A stretch of 34,821 nucleotides of DNA from Acidobacteriota bacterium (GCA_018971385.1 JAGXAY010000001.1:1-34821), one strand, 5' to 3'. Positions 6,741-17,004 are shown, counted from the stretch's first letter. A program made the numbers and translations. Notes: generated by a model from the sequence alone, not told the origin.

Positions 6741-8453
6741 CTACATCTGGTCCGGAGCGGCAATTCCGAGGAGGTCGAGACCGACTGCGAGGGTCCGAGC
6801 GGTCAGGTCGGCCAACACCAAACGGGACTCCCGCTGGTTCTCCGAAGCACTGAGAATCGGACACTCCTCGTAAAAGGAACTGAAGCGTTGGGCGAGCTCG
6901 AAGAGGTAGCCACAGAGCCGGTGGGGCTGGGACGCCGCGAGGGTGGACCCGACCGCATCGGGAAACCCGAGTAGAGCGAGGCCGAGGGCCCGTTCGGCAG
7001 AATCGGAAAGGTCCGGGGCGAGTTCGAGAGCCCCGTCGCGCCCCGCTCGGCGAAAGAGGGCGCGAATGCGAGCGTGGGCGTACTGGAGGTAGGGTCCAGT
7101 GTCGCCCTCAGCCGACACCATGCGATCGAGATCGAACACGTAGTCCCGAAGACGATCGGTCGAGAGGTCGGCGTACTTGATGGCGGCTCGCGCCACGTCA
7201 CCCGCCAACGTCTCGCGTTCAGTGTCCGCTTGATCGGGTCGACGCCGGAGAAGTTCCTCGCGGGCCCGCTCCGTCGCGTCGGCGAGGAGGGAGATCAACT
7301 TGATCGTGTCACCGGTGCGAGACTTAAACATCTTGCGATCCGGGCCCAGCACGCTGCCGAAGGCGACGTGCTCGCTGTGCACCTCATCAGGCAACCACCC
7401 GGCCAGTCGTCCGACGGCGAAGATCATCTGGAAGTGTTGGCTCTGGGGGGCCCCCACGACGTAGTAGATCTCGTCTGCCCCCAGGCGCGACACCCGGTCT
7501 CGCAACGCGGCGAGGTCGGTGGCGGCGTAACCGAAGCCTTCGTCACTCTTACGCACGATGAGGGGCTGGGGCTCGCCGTCGCGACCGGTAAATCCGGGCG
7601 GAAAAACGCAGAGAGCCCCCTCACTCTCCACCAGGAGACCTTGGGCGTCGAGATCGGCGACCACGCTCGCGAGCTCGTCGTTGTAGGACGACTCGCCCAC
7701 CACGTCCGACGCCGTCAGTTCAACTCCGAGCGCGGCGTAGACCTCGCTGAAGTAGTTCACCGACTGGTCGACCAAGATGCGCCAGAGACGACGAGTTTCG
7801 GGGTCGCCAGCCTGCAGGGCCACCACCCGGGTGCGACTGCGATCCCGGAACGCCTCGTCGGAGTCGAACTTCTGCCGCGCGCTGCGGTAGAAGGAGTCCA
7901 GGTCTCCCACCGACAGTGACGCGACGGCGTCGGCTTCGCCCATATCCACGAGGTGCTCAATCAACATTCCGAAGGGTGTCCCCCAGTCCCCCACGTGGTT
8001 GCGCGCAATGACCTCGTCGCCGACGAATCGGTGGAGTCGGGCGAGACAGTCCCCGATGACCGTGCTGCGCAAGTGACCGACGTGCATCTCCTTCGCAACA
8101 TTGGGGGCGGAGTAGTCCACCACCACTCGACGAGAGTCGCGACGACGGACGCCGAGTCGTTCATCAGACAGCAGCGCCCGCAGTCGCTCGGCAAGAGCGG
8201 AGTCGAGCGTGTACACGTTGATAAAGCCTGGTCCGGCTACCTCAACTCGAGCGAGGTCAGAGAGGTCGATGGCGTCGAGGACCCGGGCCGCGACCTCGCG
8301 GGGAGAGGCCCCGAGGGCCTTCGCCAGTCCGAGAGCCCCGTTCACCTGGAAGTCCGCGTGCTCCGAGGGGCGAAGCACGGGGTCGGCGTTCGGGCTGATG
8401 GCGTCAAACGCCCGTCGGAAGCGTTCATCCAGGGTCTCGTAGAGGGAACTCAC
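6741..8453 (-). CDS. argS: Arginine--tRNA ligase
   Basis: Charges tRNA-Arg with arginine using ATP. 570 residues, normal for class Ia ArgRS. The N-terminal additional domain (Add1, about residues 1-105) includes [11 protein letters not shown] and FINVYTLD. The HIGH signature is seen as [21 protein letters not shown] (near 109-130, HVGH), followed by [30 protein letters not shown]. The KMSKS equivalent is reduced to [12 protein letters not shown]. The C-terminal DALR domain ends [14 protein letters not shown]. The GTG at 8453 is 65 bp from the divergent acnA start. The cstR-like gene follows after 36 bp. Confidence 0.97.
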   Translation of the reverse strand: MSSLYETLDERFRRAFDAISPNADPVLRPSEHADFQVNGALGLAKALGASPREVAARVLDAIDLSDLARVEVAGPGFINVYTLDSALAERLRALLSDERLGVRRRDSRRVVVDYSAPNVAKEMHVGHLRSTVIGDCLARLHRFVGDEVIARNHVGDWGTPFGMLIEHLVDMGEADAVASLSVGDLDSFYRSARQKFDSDEAFRDRSRTRVVALQAGDPETRRLWRILVDQSVNYFSEVYAALGVELTASDVVGESSYNDELASVVADLDAQGLLVESEGALCVFPPGFTGRDGEPQPLIVRKSDEGFGYAATDLAALRDRVSRLGADEIYYVVGAPQSQHFQMIFAVGRLAGWLPDEVHSEHVAFGSVLGPDRKMFKSRTGDTIKLISLLADATERAREELLRRRPDQADTERETLAGDVARAAIKYADLSTDRLRDYVFDLDRMVSAEGDTGPYLQYAHARIRALFRRAGRDGALELAPDLSDSAERALGLALLGFPDAVGSTLAASQPHRLCGYLFELAQRFSSFYEECPILSASENQRESRLVLADLTARTLAVGLDLLGIAAPDQM

Positions 8454-8506
8454 CTCGCCAGTCTCCCACTTGGACCCTTCCTTCTGCGCCGCGTCGTCAA
8501 GAGGGG

Positions 8507-8512
8507 CAGAAT
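8507..8512 (+). promoter_or_regulatory. Candidate acnA -10 box (leaderless spacing)
   Basis: CAGAAT, one base from TAGAAT, ends 6 nt before the acnA ATG. No clear Shine-Dalgarno sequence precedes the ATG, consistent with a leaderless transcript. The match is imperfect. Confidence 0.4.
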
Positions 8513-8518
8513 AGAGAC

Positions 8519-11200
8519 ATGACCGACTCCCTCGACTCCTTCCATTCGCGCGCCTCGTTGCGCGTCGGTACCCGTGATCTGACGTACTACTCGCTGCGAA
8601 CGCCTCGACTCCTCGACCTCGGGGCGGACCGCCTGCCGTTTTCGGTCAAGGTCCTCCTCGAGAACCTGCTTCGTCACGAAGACGGAGTCAAAGTCAGTGC
8701 CGCGGACATCGAGGCTGTCGCCCGGTGGTCCGAGACGCCCGATCGCCACGGTGAAGCCGCCGGCGACGACGCCCACGAAATCGCCTTCACCCCGGAGCGT
8801 GTCCTCATGCAGGACTTCACCGGCGTCCCGGCCGTCGTCGACCTCGCCTCGCTGCGCGACGCCATCATCGCCCTCGGTGGAGATCCCGCGAAGATCAACC
8901 CACTCGTACCGGTGGAGTTGGTGATTGACCACTCGATCATTCTCGAGCGCACCGGGACGCCGGAGAGCTACGAGGAGAACGTCACGGTCGAGTACCAGCG
9001 CAATCTGGAGCGCTACACCTTCCTCAAGTGGGCCCAGAACTCCTTTAGCCAGTTCCGTGTCGTGCCCCCGGGCATGGGCATCTGCCACCAAGTCAACCTG
9101 GAGCACTTGGCGCGCGTGGTCTTTGAGCACGACGGCGTCGCGTATCCGGACACCGTGGTGGGAACGGACTCCCACACCACCATGGTGAACGGCCTCGGGG
9201 TGCTCGGGTGGGGTGTCGGAGGCATCGAAGCCGAGGCCGCGATGCTCGGACAACCCACCTCCATGTTGATTCCCCCGGTCGTGGGACTGCGACTCTCCGG
9301 TTCCCCGCGCGAGGGAGTGACCGCTACCGACGTCGTCCTCACGATTACTCAACTACTGCGCCAGCGTGGCGTTGTCGGCAAGTTCGTGGAGGCGTTCGGA
9401 CCCGGCGTGAGTTCTCTCTCCCTCGAGACTCGAGCGACGATTGCCAACATGACCCCCGAATTCGGCGCCACCTGCACCATCTTCCCGATCGACCGCGTCA
9501 CCGTGGACTACCTCGCCTTCACCGGACGCCCGAGCGACCAACTGGAACTCGTCGAGGCGTACGCCAAGGCTCAAGGCTTCTGGCACACGGCCGACGCTCC
9601 CGAACCCACGTTCTCGGACGTCGTTGAACTGGACCTGTCGACGGTCGGCCCCTCGATGGCCGGGCCCAAGCGACCCCAAGACCGCGTCGAGCTCGCGGGC
9701 GTGCGCGACGCCTTCCACGCCGCTCTCGGACGAGAGGTGAAGGAAGTCGCCGGAGTCGAAGCGGCCGAGACGTTGCGTGACGGAGCCGTCACCGTCGCCG
9801 CGATCACGTCCTGCACGAACACCTCTAACCCGTCGGTCCTGGTGGCAGCGGGACTCGTAGCCAAGAAGGCGCGCGAAAAGGGCCTGACCACCAAGCCCTG
9901 GGTTAAGACCTCCCTCGCCCCGGGATCACGGGTGGTTATGGACTACCTGGAGCGCGCCGGCCTGGTCGACTCCCTCGACGCGCTCGGGTTCTACCTGGCG
10001 GGATACGGCTGCACCACGTGCATTGGCAACACCGGACCCCTGCTCGAGGGAGTCTCCGACGCCGTGAACGAGCACGACCTCTCGGTCGTATCGGTGCTCT
10101 CGGGTAACCGTAACTTCGAAGGTCGAATCCACCCCGACGTCAAGCAGAACTTCCTCGCGTCGCCCCCCCTCGTGGTCGCCTTCGCCCTCGCCGGCACGGT
10201 CGACATCGATCTGACGCGGGACCCGCTCGGGACGGGCTCTGACGGAGAACCGGTCTACCTGGCCGACATCTGGCCGAGTGACCAGGATGTGGCGGAGGCG
10301 GTGCGGGCCTCCATCACTCCCGAGATGTTCACGGCCCGCTACTCGAGCGCTTTCTCCGGGGACGAGCGCTGGCGCGAGATTCCCGCGACCGACGCCCAGA
10401 CCTACGACTGGGAGCCGGCGTCCACTTACGTGAAGCGCGCACCCTTCTTCGACGGAATGACCATGGAGCCGGGCACGGTCAGTGACGTCCACGGAGCGCG
10501 CGTTCTCGCGAAGTTGGCCGACTCCGTGACAACGGACCACATCTCTCCCGCGGGCAACATTCGGGCGACGACTCCGGCGGGCAAGTACCTCATCGACGGC
10601 GGAGTGACGCCCCACGACTTCAACTCCTACGGAGCGCGTCGCGGAAACTACGAGATCATGGTCCGCGGAACCTTCGCGAACATCCGACTACGCAACCAGG
10701 TGGCTCCGGGCACCGAAGGGGGCGTCACCGTGAAGTTCCCGGAAGGACAACCGATGTCGATCTTCGACGCGGCTATGGCTTACGCGCGTGAGGACACTCC
10801 CCTCGTCATCCTCGCCGGTAAGGAGTACGGTTCGGGTTCGAGCCGCGACTGGGCCGCCAAGGGCACCAAGCTGCTCGGTGTCTCGGCCGTTCTCGCCGAG
10901 AGTTTCGAGCGTATCCATCGGTCCAATTTGGTAGGGATGGGAGTCCTTCCCCTCCAGTTCCTCCCCGGCGAATCGGCTCTGAGTCACGAGCTCGACGGCA
11001 CCGAGGTCTTCGACGTCACCGGACTGGACGCCCTCAACCGGGGTGAGGTCGTGCCGCGCGTCCTCGTGCGCGCGACCCGGAGCTCCGGTGAGGTGCACGA
11101 ATTCGAGGTTCGCCTCCGCATCGACACTCCGACCGAGGCCGAGTACTACCGCCACGGCGGCGTGCTGAACTTCGTGTTACGCCAACTCGCTCGGGCCTAG
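8519..11200 (+). CDS. acnA: Aconitate hydratase A
   Basis: Interconverts citrate and isocitrate in the TCA cycle through a [4Fe-4S] cluster. 893 residues, the standard AcnA/IRP1 length. Cluster ligands are C432 in [11 protein letters not shown] and C498/C501 in [14 protein letters not shown], matching E. coli AcnA spacing. Substrate-site motifs include [33 protein letters not shown], and the domain-4 segments DHISPAGNI and [19 protein letters not shown]. The gene is monocistronic; its TAG interlocks with the convergent SulP stop at 11197-11200. As an Fe-S enzyme it is the kind of target affected by the oxidative or NO stress regulators elsewhere in the window. Confidence 0.98.
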   Translation: MTDSLDSFHSRASLRVGTRDLTYYSLRTPRLLDLGADRLPFSVKVLLENLLRHEDGVKVSAADIEAVARWSETPDRHGEAAGDDAHEIAFTPERVLMQDFTGVPAVVDLASLRDAIIALGGDPAKINPLVPVELVIDHSIILERTGTPESYEENVTVEYQRNLERYTFLKWAQNSFSQFRVVPPGMGICHQVNLEHLARVVFEHDGVAYPDTVVGTDSHTTMVNGLGVLGWGVGGIEAEAAMLGQPTSMLIPPVVGLRLSGSPREGVTATDVVLTITQLLRQRGVVGKFVEAFGPGVSSLSLETRATIANMTPEFGATCTIFPIDRVTVDYLAFTGRPSDQLELVEAYAKAQGFWHTADAPEPTFSDVVELDLSTVGPSMAGPKRPQDRVELAGVRDAFHAALGREVKEVAGVEAAETLRDGAVTVAAITSCTNTSNPSVLVAAGLVAKKAREKGLTTKPWVKTSLAPGSRVVMDYLERAGLVDSLDALGFYLAGYGCTTCIGNTGPLLEGVSDAVNEHDLSVVSVLSGNRNFEGRIHPDVKQNFLASPPLVVAFALAGTVDIDLTRDPLGTGSDGEPVYLADIWPSDQDVAEAVRASITPEMFTARYSSAFSGDERWREIPATDAQTYDWEPASTYVKRAPFFDGMTMEPGTVSDVHGARVLAKLADSVTTDHISPAGNIRATTPAGKYLIDGGVTPHDFNSYGARRGNYEIMVRGTFANIRLRNQVAPGTEGGVTVKFPEGQPMSIFDAAMAYAREDTPLVILAGKEYGSGSSRDWAAKGTKLLGVSAVLAESFERIHRSNLVGMGVLPLQFLPGESALSHELDGTEVFDVTGLDALNRGEVVPRVLVRATRSSGEVHEFEVRLRIDTPTEAEYYRHGGVLNFVLRQLARA

Positions 11201-12876
11201 CCCGCGACGGCGGCCACCGCCTCGTCCACTGAATCAAAGAGTCCCACCTCGGCAAGAGACGACTGACGGCGCACGCGTTCGGCGACGTCACGACTCGGTC
11301 GAGCCAGCGAGAGGGAGATGGACTCGTGGTGGAGGTCGTCGCGCACGTCGTCCAAGAGCCGCACTCCGGTGTAGTCGATGTCGGGCATGGCGGCCGCGTC
11401 AATGACGACGTGGCGGGTGTCGGGTCGCGCCTGGAGAGCCTGGTGAACGAGCCGGCGAAACTGGCTGGCGTTGGCGAAAAAGAGGTCGTGGTCGAAGAGA
11501 AGAACGGTCACGTGATCTACTCGAGTGACTCCCGGCACGGTGAGAGGTTCCCACGAGGTCGAGTCGGGGCGACGACCCATTTCGACCAGACGAGGTCGAG
11601 CGGAACGCCACGTCTGAGCCCCGATGGCGAGGGCCACGGCCACGCCGAGGCCGACCTCCACTCCCCAACCCACCACCCCGACGGTCGCCACGAGGGCGAG
11701 AATCGCCTCCACGCGGCTGACTCGCCAAATCGCCCGAAATTGGCCGACTTTGATTAAACGAGCGGCGACGAACGTCAGCACTCCGGCGAGAGAGGCGAGG
11801 GGAACGAACCGAACGATGCTCATCGCCGGCAGAACGGCGAGGGCGGCCAGGGCGGCCACGAGGCCCGACATTTTGGTGCGTCCGCCGGCGAGGATGGTGA
11901 CACTGGTGCGCGCCGGCGAGGCGTCGACCGGAATCGTACCGACGAGACCCGCAACGAGGTTGGACCACCCCACTCCCCAGAAGTCCCGACTCAGGTCGTC
12001 CGCGATTCCGAGCTCGTCGGCCGTGGTGCGCGCCGTGGCGCCCGTTTGACTCATAATCACAATGACGAGGGTGAGCGAAGTCACCACCACCGTGCCGAGA
12101 TCGGCCGGGTGGAGATGGGATAGTCGCCAACTCACGAATCCGACCGACACCGTTCCGAGCGTCTGAACGCCCCGCGAGGCGAGGCCCCCGAGCGACGTCA
12201 CGAGAGCGCCACCGACGACGGCGACGAGGGCCCAGGGAAGACGGGGATTCCACCTCTCCCCCACCACCATGACGGCGATGGTCACGAGTCCGAGACCGAG
12301 AGTCCAGCCACTGAGGTGGGACCATTGGTGCACCCACTGCACCACCCGATCAACGACGGACTCTCCTCCCGAGGACACTCCCGAGAGATGGGCTAACTGG
12401 TGAACAATGATGATGACCCCGATGCCGGCCATGAAACCCGTCACGATCGGAAGCGACAACAGGTCCGCTAACCACCCCCACCGCAGACGTCCGATCACGA
12501 TGAGCAACAGCCCCGTCACGACCGCCGTCGCCGCGACGAGTGCGAGGTAGTCCGTCGATTGGGGAGCGGCCAGACGTACGAGGGCGACGGCGAAGAGGGG
12601 GGCAATCGTGGAGTCGGCTCCGACGGAAACCACCGGGTGTCGTCCGGCGACAACAAAGGCCAGGGTGGCCGCAATAAACGACACCAGTCCCACGTACGAG
12701 GGGACGTCGGCGAGTTGGGCGGTGGCGATCTGCTCCGGTATGGCGATGGCGACGAGGGCCACACCGGCGACGACTTGGCCAACGACGTTGGCCCTCGTCA
12801 CACCCTCGAGAAGCCGTCCGACTTCGCCCCGCCCCACGCGCTGAGAGATGGGTGTGCGATTCGTCGGTGAACTCAC
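11197..12876 (-). CDS. SulP-family anion transporter with STAS domain
   Basis: 559 residues. An N-terminal membrane domain of about 10-12 hydrophobic segments (residues 28-420) starts [27 protein letters not shown] and includes the SulP-type [35 protein letters not shown]-terminal STAS domain (about 455-555) has [20 protein letters not shown] and [20 protein letters not shown]. The family carries sulfate, bicarbonate or dicarboxylates; the substrate is not decidable. The [10 protein letters not shown] segment corresponds to the usual P-Q-x-x-AYA motif. TAGGGT 6 nt before the GTG suggests a leaderless mRNA. Confidence 0.92.
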   Translation of the reverse strand: MSSPTNRTPISQRVGRGEVGRLLEGVTRANVVGQVVAGVALVAIAIPEQIATAQLADVPSYVGLVSFIAATLAFVVAGRHPVVSVGADSTIAPLFAVALVRLAAPQSTDYLALVAATAVVTGLLLIVIGRLRWGWLADLLSLPIVTGFMAGIGVIIIVHQLAHLSGVSSGGESVVDRVVQWVHQWSHLSGWTLGLGLVTIAVMVVGERWNPRLPWALVAVVGGALVTSLGGLASRGVQTLGTVSVGFVSWRLSHLHPADLGTVVVTSLTLVIVIMSQTGATARTTADELGIADDLSRDFWGVGWSNLVAGLVGTIPVDASPARTSVTILAGGRTKMSGLVAALAALAVLPAMSIVRFVPLASLAGVLTFVAARLIKVGQFRAIWRVSRVEAILALVATVGVVGWGVEVGLGVAVALAIGAQTWRSARPRLVEMGRRPDSTSWEPLTVPGVTRVDHVTVLLFDHDLFFANASQFRRLVHQALQARPDTRHVVIDAAAMPDIDYTGVRLLDDVRDDLHHESISLSLARPSRDVAERVRRQSSLAEVGLFDSVDEAVAAVAG

Positions 12877-12882
12877 GAGACC

Positions 12883-12907
12883 ACCCTAGGACTCTCTCGT
12901 CCCTAGG
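12883..12907 (-). promoter_or_regulatory. SulP promoter -10 with adjoining inverted repeat
   Basis: TAGGGT on the minus strand (12888-12883) is 6 nt from the SulP GTG. It overlaps an inverted repeat, CCTAGGAC (12885-12892) and GTCCCTAGG (12899-12907), with one extra C. The dyad could be an operator for SulP or a small hairpin after the PIG-L gene (stop at 12915). No T-tract follows, so a classical terminator is unlikely. Confidence 0.45.
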
Positions 12908-12914
12908 CGGAGGC

Positions 12915-13646
12915 TTACGCCGTGATGACCCGTCGAAATCCTTCGGCGAATCGACCCGGCTCCAGGCCCGCCCGTTCCGCGTTCTGTCCGGCCCAACCGC
13001 GCACCATCTCCTCGAGGTCGTCCCGGTCTCCCACCTGAGATTCGTGTCGGCGAAGGGCGGCAATCTTTCGGTCAATGGTGTCGGTGACGTCCACGACGAA
13101 ACCGGCCACACTGCCGCCGACCCACACCTCGGGAACAACGTGTGGTTCGAAACCCTCGTCGAGCAACTCGGGGAAAGCGTGAGGATTACGAGCGTCTGGG
13201 TACACCGCCCGCAGAGTCGCTTCCCCGGCGGCCATGTGGTCGGGGTGAGAGGCGAAGATTCGCTCCCAGTTTCTCTCCGGATTTTGGGTCAGCACAAGAT
13301 CGGGTTGACAGCGTCGAATGACCCGAGCAATATCCCGACGCAGCTCGAGAGTCACCTCGACCCGCCCGTCGGGGTGGCGCAGAAAGGTGAGGTCGCTCAC
13401 GCCGAGCTCGGCCGCGGCCGCGGTCTGTTCCGCTTCGCGCTGACGCGCTCGCTCCTCGTTCGTCGAGGTGGAGGAGTCTCCTCCGGCGTCACCGGACGTC
13501 ACGAGACAGTAACTCACTTCCACGCCGTCCTTCGTGAGCCGAGCAATGGTTCCGGCCATACCGAAGTCAATGTCGTCGGGGTGGGCGACCACCGCGAGAG
13601 CTCGCCGACGCTCGGGGCGAACCTCGTACATCTCCACCTCACTCAC
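12915..13646 (-). CDS. PIG-L (LmbE) family zinc deacetylase
   Basis: A 243-residue N-acetyl-sugar/amide deacetylase-like protein. The zinc site is visible as AHPDD (H22, D25; D24 as general base) and HPDH (134-137). ALAVVAHPDDIDFGMAGTIARLTKDG and EVSYCLVTSGDAGG are standard for the fold. Actinobacterial relatives include MshB and Mca of mycothiol metabolism, but generic PIG-L hydrolases look the same at this level, so no symbol is assigned. The start overlaps the helicase stop by 8 nt, so the two genes are translationally coupled. Confidence 0.88.
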   Translation of the reverse strand: MSEVEMYEVRPERRRALAVVAHPDDIDFGMAGTIARLTKDGVEVSYCLVTSGDAGGDSSTSTNEERARQREAEQTAAAAELGVSDLTFLRHPDGRVEVTLELRRDIARVIRRCQPDLVLTQNPERNWERIFASHPDHMAAGEATLRAVYPDARNPHAFPELLDEGFEPHVVPEVWVGGSVAGFVVDVTDTIDRKIAALRRHESQVGDRDDLEEMVRGWAGQNAERAGLEPGRFAEGFRRVITA

Positions 13647-14883
13647 CCTGTTCCTCCTTGGTTGGATCCCACGCCGCGAGGTCGCGTAAGTGGGGGTTGT
13701 TCGAAAAGACCTCCACGATAGGCCTCTTCAGTCCCAGTCGCTTCATGATGATCTCGGCCTCAATGGCCTGGTTCCACAGCAGCAGCGACACGACCACACC
13801 GGTCGAACCAGCCCGTGCGGTTCGCCCCGATCGGTGAAGGTAGGCCTTGTGATCTTCGGGCGGATCGAAGTGAATGACGCAGTCCACTCCGTCGATGTGC
13901 AAACCGCGGGCGGCCACGTCGGTCGCCACCAGGACGCGCAGCTTGTCCGCACCGAAGTCGGCCAGGGTCTTCTCACGCTGGGACTGACGCAGGTCACCGT
14001 GAATGGCACCGGTGTGCACGCCCTCCTTCGACAGCTGCTCCACCAGCCGATCCGCACCGCGCTTCGTACGGCAGAAAATGATGGTCTTCTCCATCGACTG
14101 ACAGATGGTGGCCACGACTTTGATGCGGTCCATCTGGTGGACCTGAAGAAAGTGGTGCACCATGGCGTTCACCGTTTGGGTGCTCGACGAGACCTCGTGA
14201 AAAACGGGGTCGGTCAAGTAGCGGGTTACCAGCCGGTCTACCGCCCCGTCGAGAGTCGCCGAAAACAGCAGAGTTTGGTGCGGGCGCTCGGCGATACGCC
14301 GGAGAACCCACTCCACCTGGGGCATGAAGCCCATATCGGCCATGCGGTCCGCCTCGTCGAGGACGAGAACGTCGAGGCTCGTGACGTTCACCTCCCCCCG
14401 GTCCCCCAGGTCGATCAATCGACCGGGGGTGGCGATAATGACGTCCGAGCCGTTACGAAGGGACTTGACTTGCTTTTCCATGTCCGCACCGCCGTAGACG
14501 GCGTTGACGTGAAGCCCGAGTGCTCGACCGAGGGGAGCGAGCACGTCGTACACCTGGACCGCCAACTCTCGCGTGGGCACGAGAACGAGTCCTCGGGGAG
14601 ACGCCGGTCCTCCGGTCGAACCCCGCTCACCGTCGGCGATGCGCTGGAGGAGAGGAAGGCCAAATCCGAGGGTCTTACCCGACCCCGTCTTCGCCTTTCC
14701 GCACACGTCACGTCCCGCGAGCGCATCGTGAATCGTCATCGCCTGAATGGCGAAGGCGGTCTTGATGCCCTGAGATTCGAGCACCGCGCAAAGGTCCTCG
14801 CGGACTCCGAGGTCGCGAAAAGTTTGTAACGAGTCGTAGGACTCGGTAGCCGACCCAGTGTTCGGTTCCATGATGACAGTCAT
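13639..14883 (-). CDS. DEAD-box ATP-dependent RNA helicase
   Basis: 414 residues with the two RecA domains and a short tail. Q-motif region FRDLGVREDL...GIKTAFAIQ, motif I AKTGSGKT (64-71), Ia PTRELA, Ib TPGR, II DEAD (176-179), III SAT (208-210), IV IIFCRTKRG, V VLVATDVAARGLHIDGVD and VI HRSGRTARAG. The lack of a long C-terminal RNA-binding tail groups it with RhlE-like minimal helicases used in ribosome assembly or mRNA decay. The leader upstream contains a strong GC hairpin (14919-14948) that would be in its 5' UTR. An alternative ATG lies four codons in. Confidence 0.95.
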   Translation of the reverse strand: MTVIMEPNTGSATESYDSLQTFRDLGVREDLCAVLESQGIKTAFAIQAMTIHDALAGRDVCGKAKTGSGKTLGFGLPLLQRIADGERGSTGGPASPRGLVLVPTRELAVQVYDVLAPLGRALGLHVNAVYGGADMEKQVKSLRNGSDVIIATPGRLIDLGDRGEVNVTSLDVLVLDEADRMADMGFMPQVEWVLRRIAERPHQTLLFSATLDGAVDRLVTRYLTDPVFHEVSSSTQTVNAMVHHFLQVHQMDRIKVVATICQSMEKTIIFCRTKRGADRLVEQLSKEGVHTGAIHGDLRQSQREKTLADFGADKLRVLVATDVAARGLHIDGVDCVIHFDPPEDHKAYLHRSGRTARAGSTGVVVSLLLWNQAIEAEIIMKRLGLKRPIVEVFSNNPHLRDLAAWDPTKEEQGE

Positions 14884-14918
14884 TTCCGGTCGGACCCAGA
14901 ACCATCGATCAAGGAAGA

Positions 14919-14958
14919 GGGGCCCCAGCCTCTCTTGGGCTGCGCCCCTAGTCTAGGG
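14919..14958. promoter_or_regulatory. Bidirectional promoter palindrome plus GC hairpin between helicase and bcp
   Basis: Two elements. CCCTAG-T-CTAGGG (14946-14958) is a 13-bp dyad that yields a -10 on each strand: TAGGGT (14954-14959) toward bcp and TAGACT (14955-14950) toward the helicase. Next to it, GGGGC (14919-14923)/GCCCC (14944-14948) and CAGCC (14926-14930)/GGCTG (14938-14942) form a stable hairpin with a 7-nt loop that would be near the 5' end of the helicase mRNA. Confidence 0.5.
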
Positions 14959-14991
14959 TCACAGCGCTCCTACGACGACGAGGCAATCACC

Positions 14992-15456
14992 ATGACGCGA
15001 CTCAACCCGGGCGACAGTGCCCCCGACTTCACGCTGGTCGACCACACGGGTGCCCCCGTGGCCAGTCGGGACTGGCGGGGTCGAAAGACCCTCCTCTACT
15101 TCTACCCCGAAGACGACACTCCGGGATGCACCACGGAAGCCTGCGGATTCAACGAGGAGTTGGCTTCCCTCCTCAGCCTCGGGATCCACGTCGTGGGGGT
15201 CTCCCCCGATAGCCCCGATCGCCACGTCAGCTTTCGCACTAAGTACGGACTCGACTTCACCCTGTTGAGCGACCCGGACCGGTCCGTCATGACCGCCTAC
15301 GGCGCGTACGGGGAGAAGATGATGTACGGCAAAAAGGTCCACGGGGTCATTCGCTCGACCTTCCTCATCGACGAAGCGGGACGCGTCGAGCGAGCCTGGT
15401 ACAACGTGCGCGCGACGGGACACGTCGCCCGGGTGATGCGCGAACTGAGCGCCTAG
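14992..15456 (+). CDS. bcp: Thioredoxin-dependent peroxiredoxin, BCP/PrxQ type
   Basis: A 154-residue peroxiredoxin reducing H2O2 and alkyl hydroperoxides with thiols. The start MTRLNPGDSAPDFTLVD is typical, and YFYPEDDTPGCTTEACGF gives peroxidatic C46 and resolving C51 in the C-x4-C arrangement of atypical 2-Cys PrxQ enzymes. T43 of the P-x3-T-x2-C motif precedes it, and RSTFLIDEAGRVERAW is the C-terminal family motif. The ATG at 14992 is chosen over longer frames because GACGAGG lies about 9 nt upstream and the fold begins there. Confidence 0.95.
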   Translation: MTRLNPGDSAPDFTLVDHTGAPVASRDWRGRKTLLYFYPEDDTPGCTTEACGFNEELASLLSLGIHVVGVSPDSPDRHVSFRTKYGLDFTLLSDPDRSVMTAYGAYGEKMMYGKKVHGVIRSTFLIDEAGRVERAWYNVRATGHVARVMRELSA

Positions 15457-16115
15457 CGGGAGTGTTTGCCCCGCCCGCTCGAGTTCCGGGAGGTGCTGGC
15501 GGAGTTCGCTCCCGCGCCGTGGCGGCGAATGGTTCGAACGCGGTTCCAAAAGAATGCGGCGATCGCGAGAACGATGAGGACGATGATGGGCGTCTGGAAC
15601 AGGTGAACGTCGTGACTGATGTGATTCCAGCTGCTGCCGGCGCTGTAGCCGAGTCCCGCGAGAAGGGCGACCCAGCCGAGGGAGCCGACCAGAGTCATCC
15701 AAAAGAAGTGGCGTCGACGCATCTCGGCCAGTCCCGCCGGTAGAGAGATCACGGTACGAACCACGGGCATGAACCGCCCAATCAAGACCGAGATGTCTCC
15801 GAACTTGTTAAACCAGCGCTCCGCAACGTCGAGGTCGTGGTGGGTCAGAAGAATCCACTTACCGTAACGATCAACAATCGGACGGCCGAGGTAGCGGCCC
15901 ACCTCGTAGGCCACGACCGAACCCACCACGGAGCCGACCGTACCGATAACGATGACCCACACCAAGGAGAAGTGGGCCGATCCCGCGACGGCCGCGGTCG
16001 AGTACGCCCCGGCAAATCCGAAAGTCACCTCCGAGGGAATGGGAACGAGCGCGGACTCGGCGGCGGCGAGGAGAAAGAGCGCCCAGTAGCCGTAGTGCTG
16101 GATAAAGGAGGACAT
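15453..16115 (-). CDS. DedA-family membrane protein
   Basis: A 220-residue protein of the SNARE-associated/VTT (DedA) family, which includes lipid-carrier flippases such as UptA. Marks are YGYWALFLLAAAESALVPIPSE (re-entrant loop with the conserved acidic residue), GSVVAYEVGRYLGR, the IGRFMPVVRTVISLPAGLAEM region with the conserved Arg residues, and a Gly-rich third segment. Five hydrophobic stretches are visible, with a basic Ser-rich cytoplasmic tail of about 30 residues. Start at ATG 16115 is preferred on family length; ATG 16133 adds six residues. The stop interlocks with that of bcp. Confidence 0.88.
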   Translation of the reverse strand: MSSFIQHYGYWALFLLAAAESALVPIPSEVTFGFAGAYSTAAVAGSAHFSLVWVIVIGTVGSVVGSVVAYEVGRYLGRPIVDRYGKWILLTHHDLDVAERWFNKFGDISVLIGRFMPVVRTVISLPAGLAEMRRRHFFWMTLVGSLGWVALLAGLGYSAGSSWNHISHDVHLFQTPIIVLIVLAIAAFFWNRVRTIRRHGAGANSASTSRNSSGRGKHSR

Positions 16116-16176
16116 CCCTCCATTCTGACCCATACGACGGGACGTCGAGTCGGGCGCAGCACCATATCGAGAATTC

Positions 16177-16962
16177 TTAGGTTTGGTGAACGGGACACCA
16201 GTAGGTAGTACGCCCCCCGATGGTGTCGATCCGCATCTCCCCTCCGTCACGCGGACAGCGCCCCCCGGGGCCGCGGGCCACCATGTGATCACCCGTGTGC
16301 GATCCCCCTCGCCGTTCGAGGGTGCGCAGAGTAGCCCGCAGCGATCGCCACACCCGATTCCGAGAGTCAGTGTCGAGGTGAGCAACGGGAGTACGCGGAT
16401 CGACTCCCGCCCGAAAGAGCGTCTCGTCGGCCAGGAGGTTTCCGACACCCGCGAGTCGATTCTGATCGAGTAGGCGGGCCTTGAGGGCGGGACCCTCTCC
16501 GCGGTCCACCTCGAGGACGTGATCAAACTCTCGTCGCGTCATACTCATCACGTCGGGCCCCAGCTCGTCGAGACTCGGATCAACGAGCACCCGAGCGAGG
16601 CGACGGGGATCGTGGAGAAGGACGCGTCGACCGTCGTCTAAGACCAACCCGGCCCGAATCCACTCGTCACGAAAGGTGTGGGGCCCGTAGAAGAGCCCCT
16701 CAATTCCGGCGAGGGAATCAACGAGGAGCACTCCAGTCATGCCGAAGCGCCACCCCAGTCGCGGACCGTCCGTGTCGATCCACATCAACTTGCCCCGGCG
16801 CCCCGTCGAAATCAATCGACGACCCGCGACGGCCTGCTCCCACGTGGCGGAAGACGGCAGCATCTTCGCGGCGTAGGGATCGGCGAAACCTGAGGTCACC
16901 CGAGCCCCGACGACGGTCTCGGCGAGTTGTCGGTAGGACTCCACCTCCAGCACTTCGGGCAC
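16177..16962 (-). CDS. Fpg/Nei-family DNA glycosylase with altered zinc finger
   Basis: 261 residues, family length. The N-terminal MPEVLEVE gives catalytic Pro2 and Glu3; K58 in GRRGKLMW and N175 in LAGVGNLLADE fit the beta-elimination and phosphate-binding residues of formamidopyrimidine-DNA glycosylase/endonuclease VIII. The C-terminal finger keeps R251 but its ligands read C236-P-R-D239 ... C256-P-V-H259 rather than four Cys, so metal binding would need Asp/His or be lost. Base-excision repair of oxidised bases is expected; substrate choice (8-oxoG or pyrimidines) is not clear. The GTG start has TAGTCT 6 nt upstream (leaderless). Confidence 0.88.
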   Translation of the reverse strand: MPEVLEVESYRQLAETVVGARVTSGFADPYAAKMLPSSATWEQAVAGRRLISTGRRGKLMWIDTDGPRLGWRFGMTGVLLVDSLAGIEGLFYGPHTFRDEWIRAGLVLDDGRRVLLHDPRRLARVLVDPSLDELGPDVMSMTRREFDHVLEVDRGEGPALKARLLDQNRLAGVGNLLADETLFRAGVDPRTPVAHLDTDSRNRVWRSLRATLRTLERRGGSHTGDHMVARGPGGRCPRDGGEMRIDTIGGRTTYWCPVHQT

Positions 16963-17004
16963 GGGGGCAGACTAGCGGTCGGGCGCACTCACTACAGTTG
17001 AGTG
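16963..17004. promoter_or_regulatory. 42-bp divergent leaderless promoter pair
   Basis: Minus strand: TAGTCT (16974-16969) 6 nt before the glycosylase GTG. Plus strand: TACAGT (16993-16998) 6 nt before the FrhB-like ATG. Neither gene has room for a Shine-Dalgarno leader if these boxes are used, and the two polymerases would overlap. Confidence 0.55.

Noticed and set aside
13690-14829. Long plus-strand open frame (379 aa) opposite the helicase
   Set aside because: His/Arg/Val-rich composition typical of an antisense frame in GC-rich DNA; the minus strand carries all nine DEAD-box motifs.
14919-14948. Intrinsic terminator between bcp and helicase
   Set aside because: The genes are divergent, so nothing terminates here, and no T-tract follows the hairpin.
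15453-16526. 357-aa version of the DedA protein
   Set aside because: Upstream codons overlap the glycosylase gene in another frame and lack family similarity; DedA begins at 16115 or 16133.
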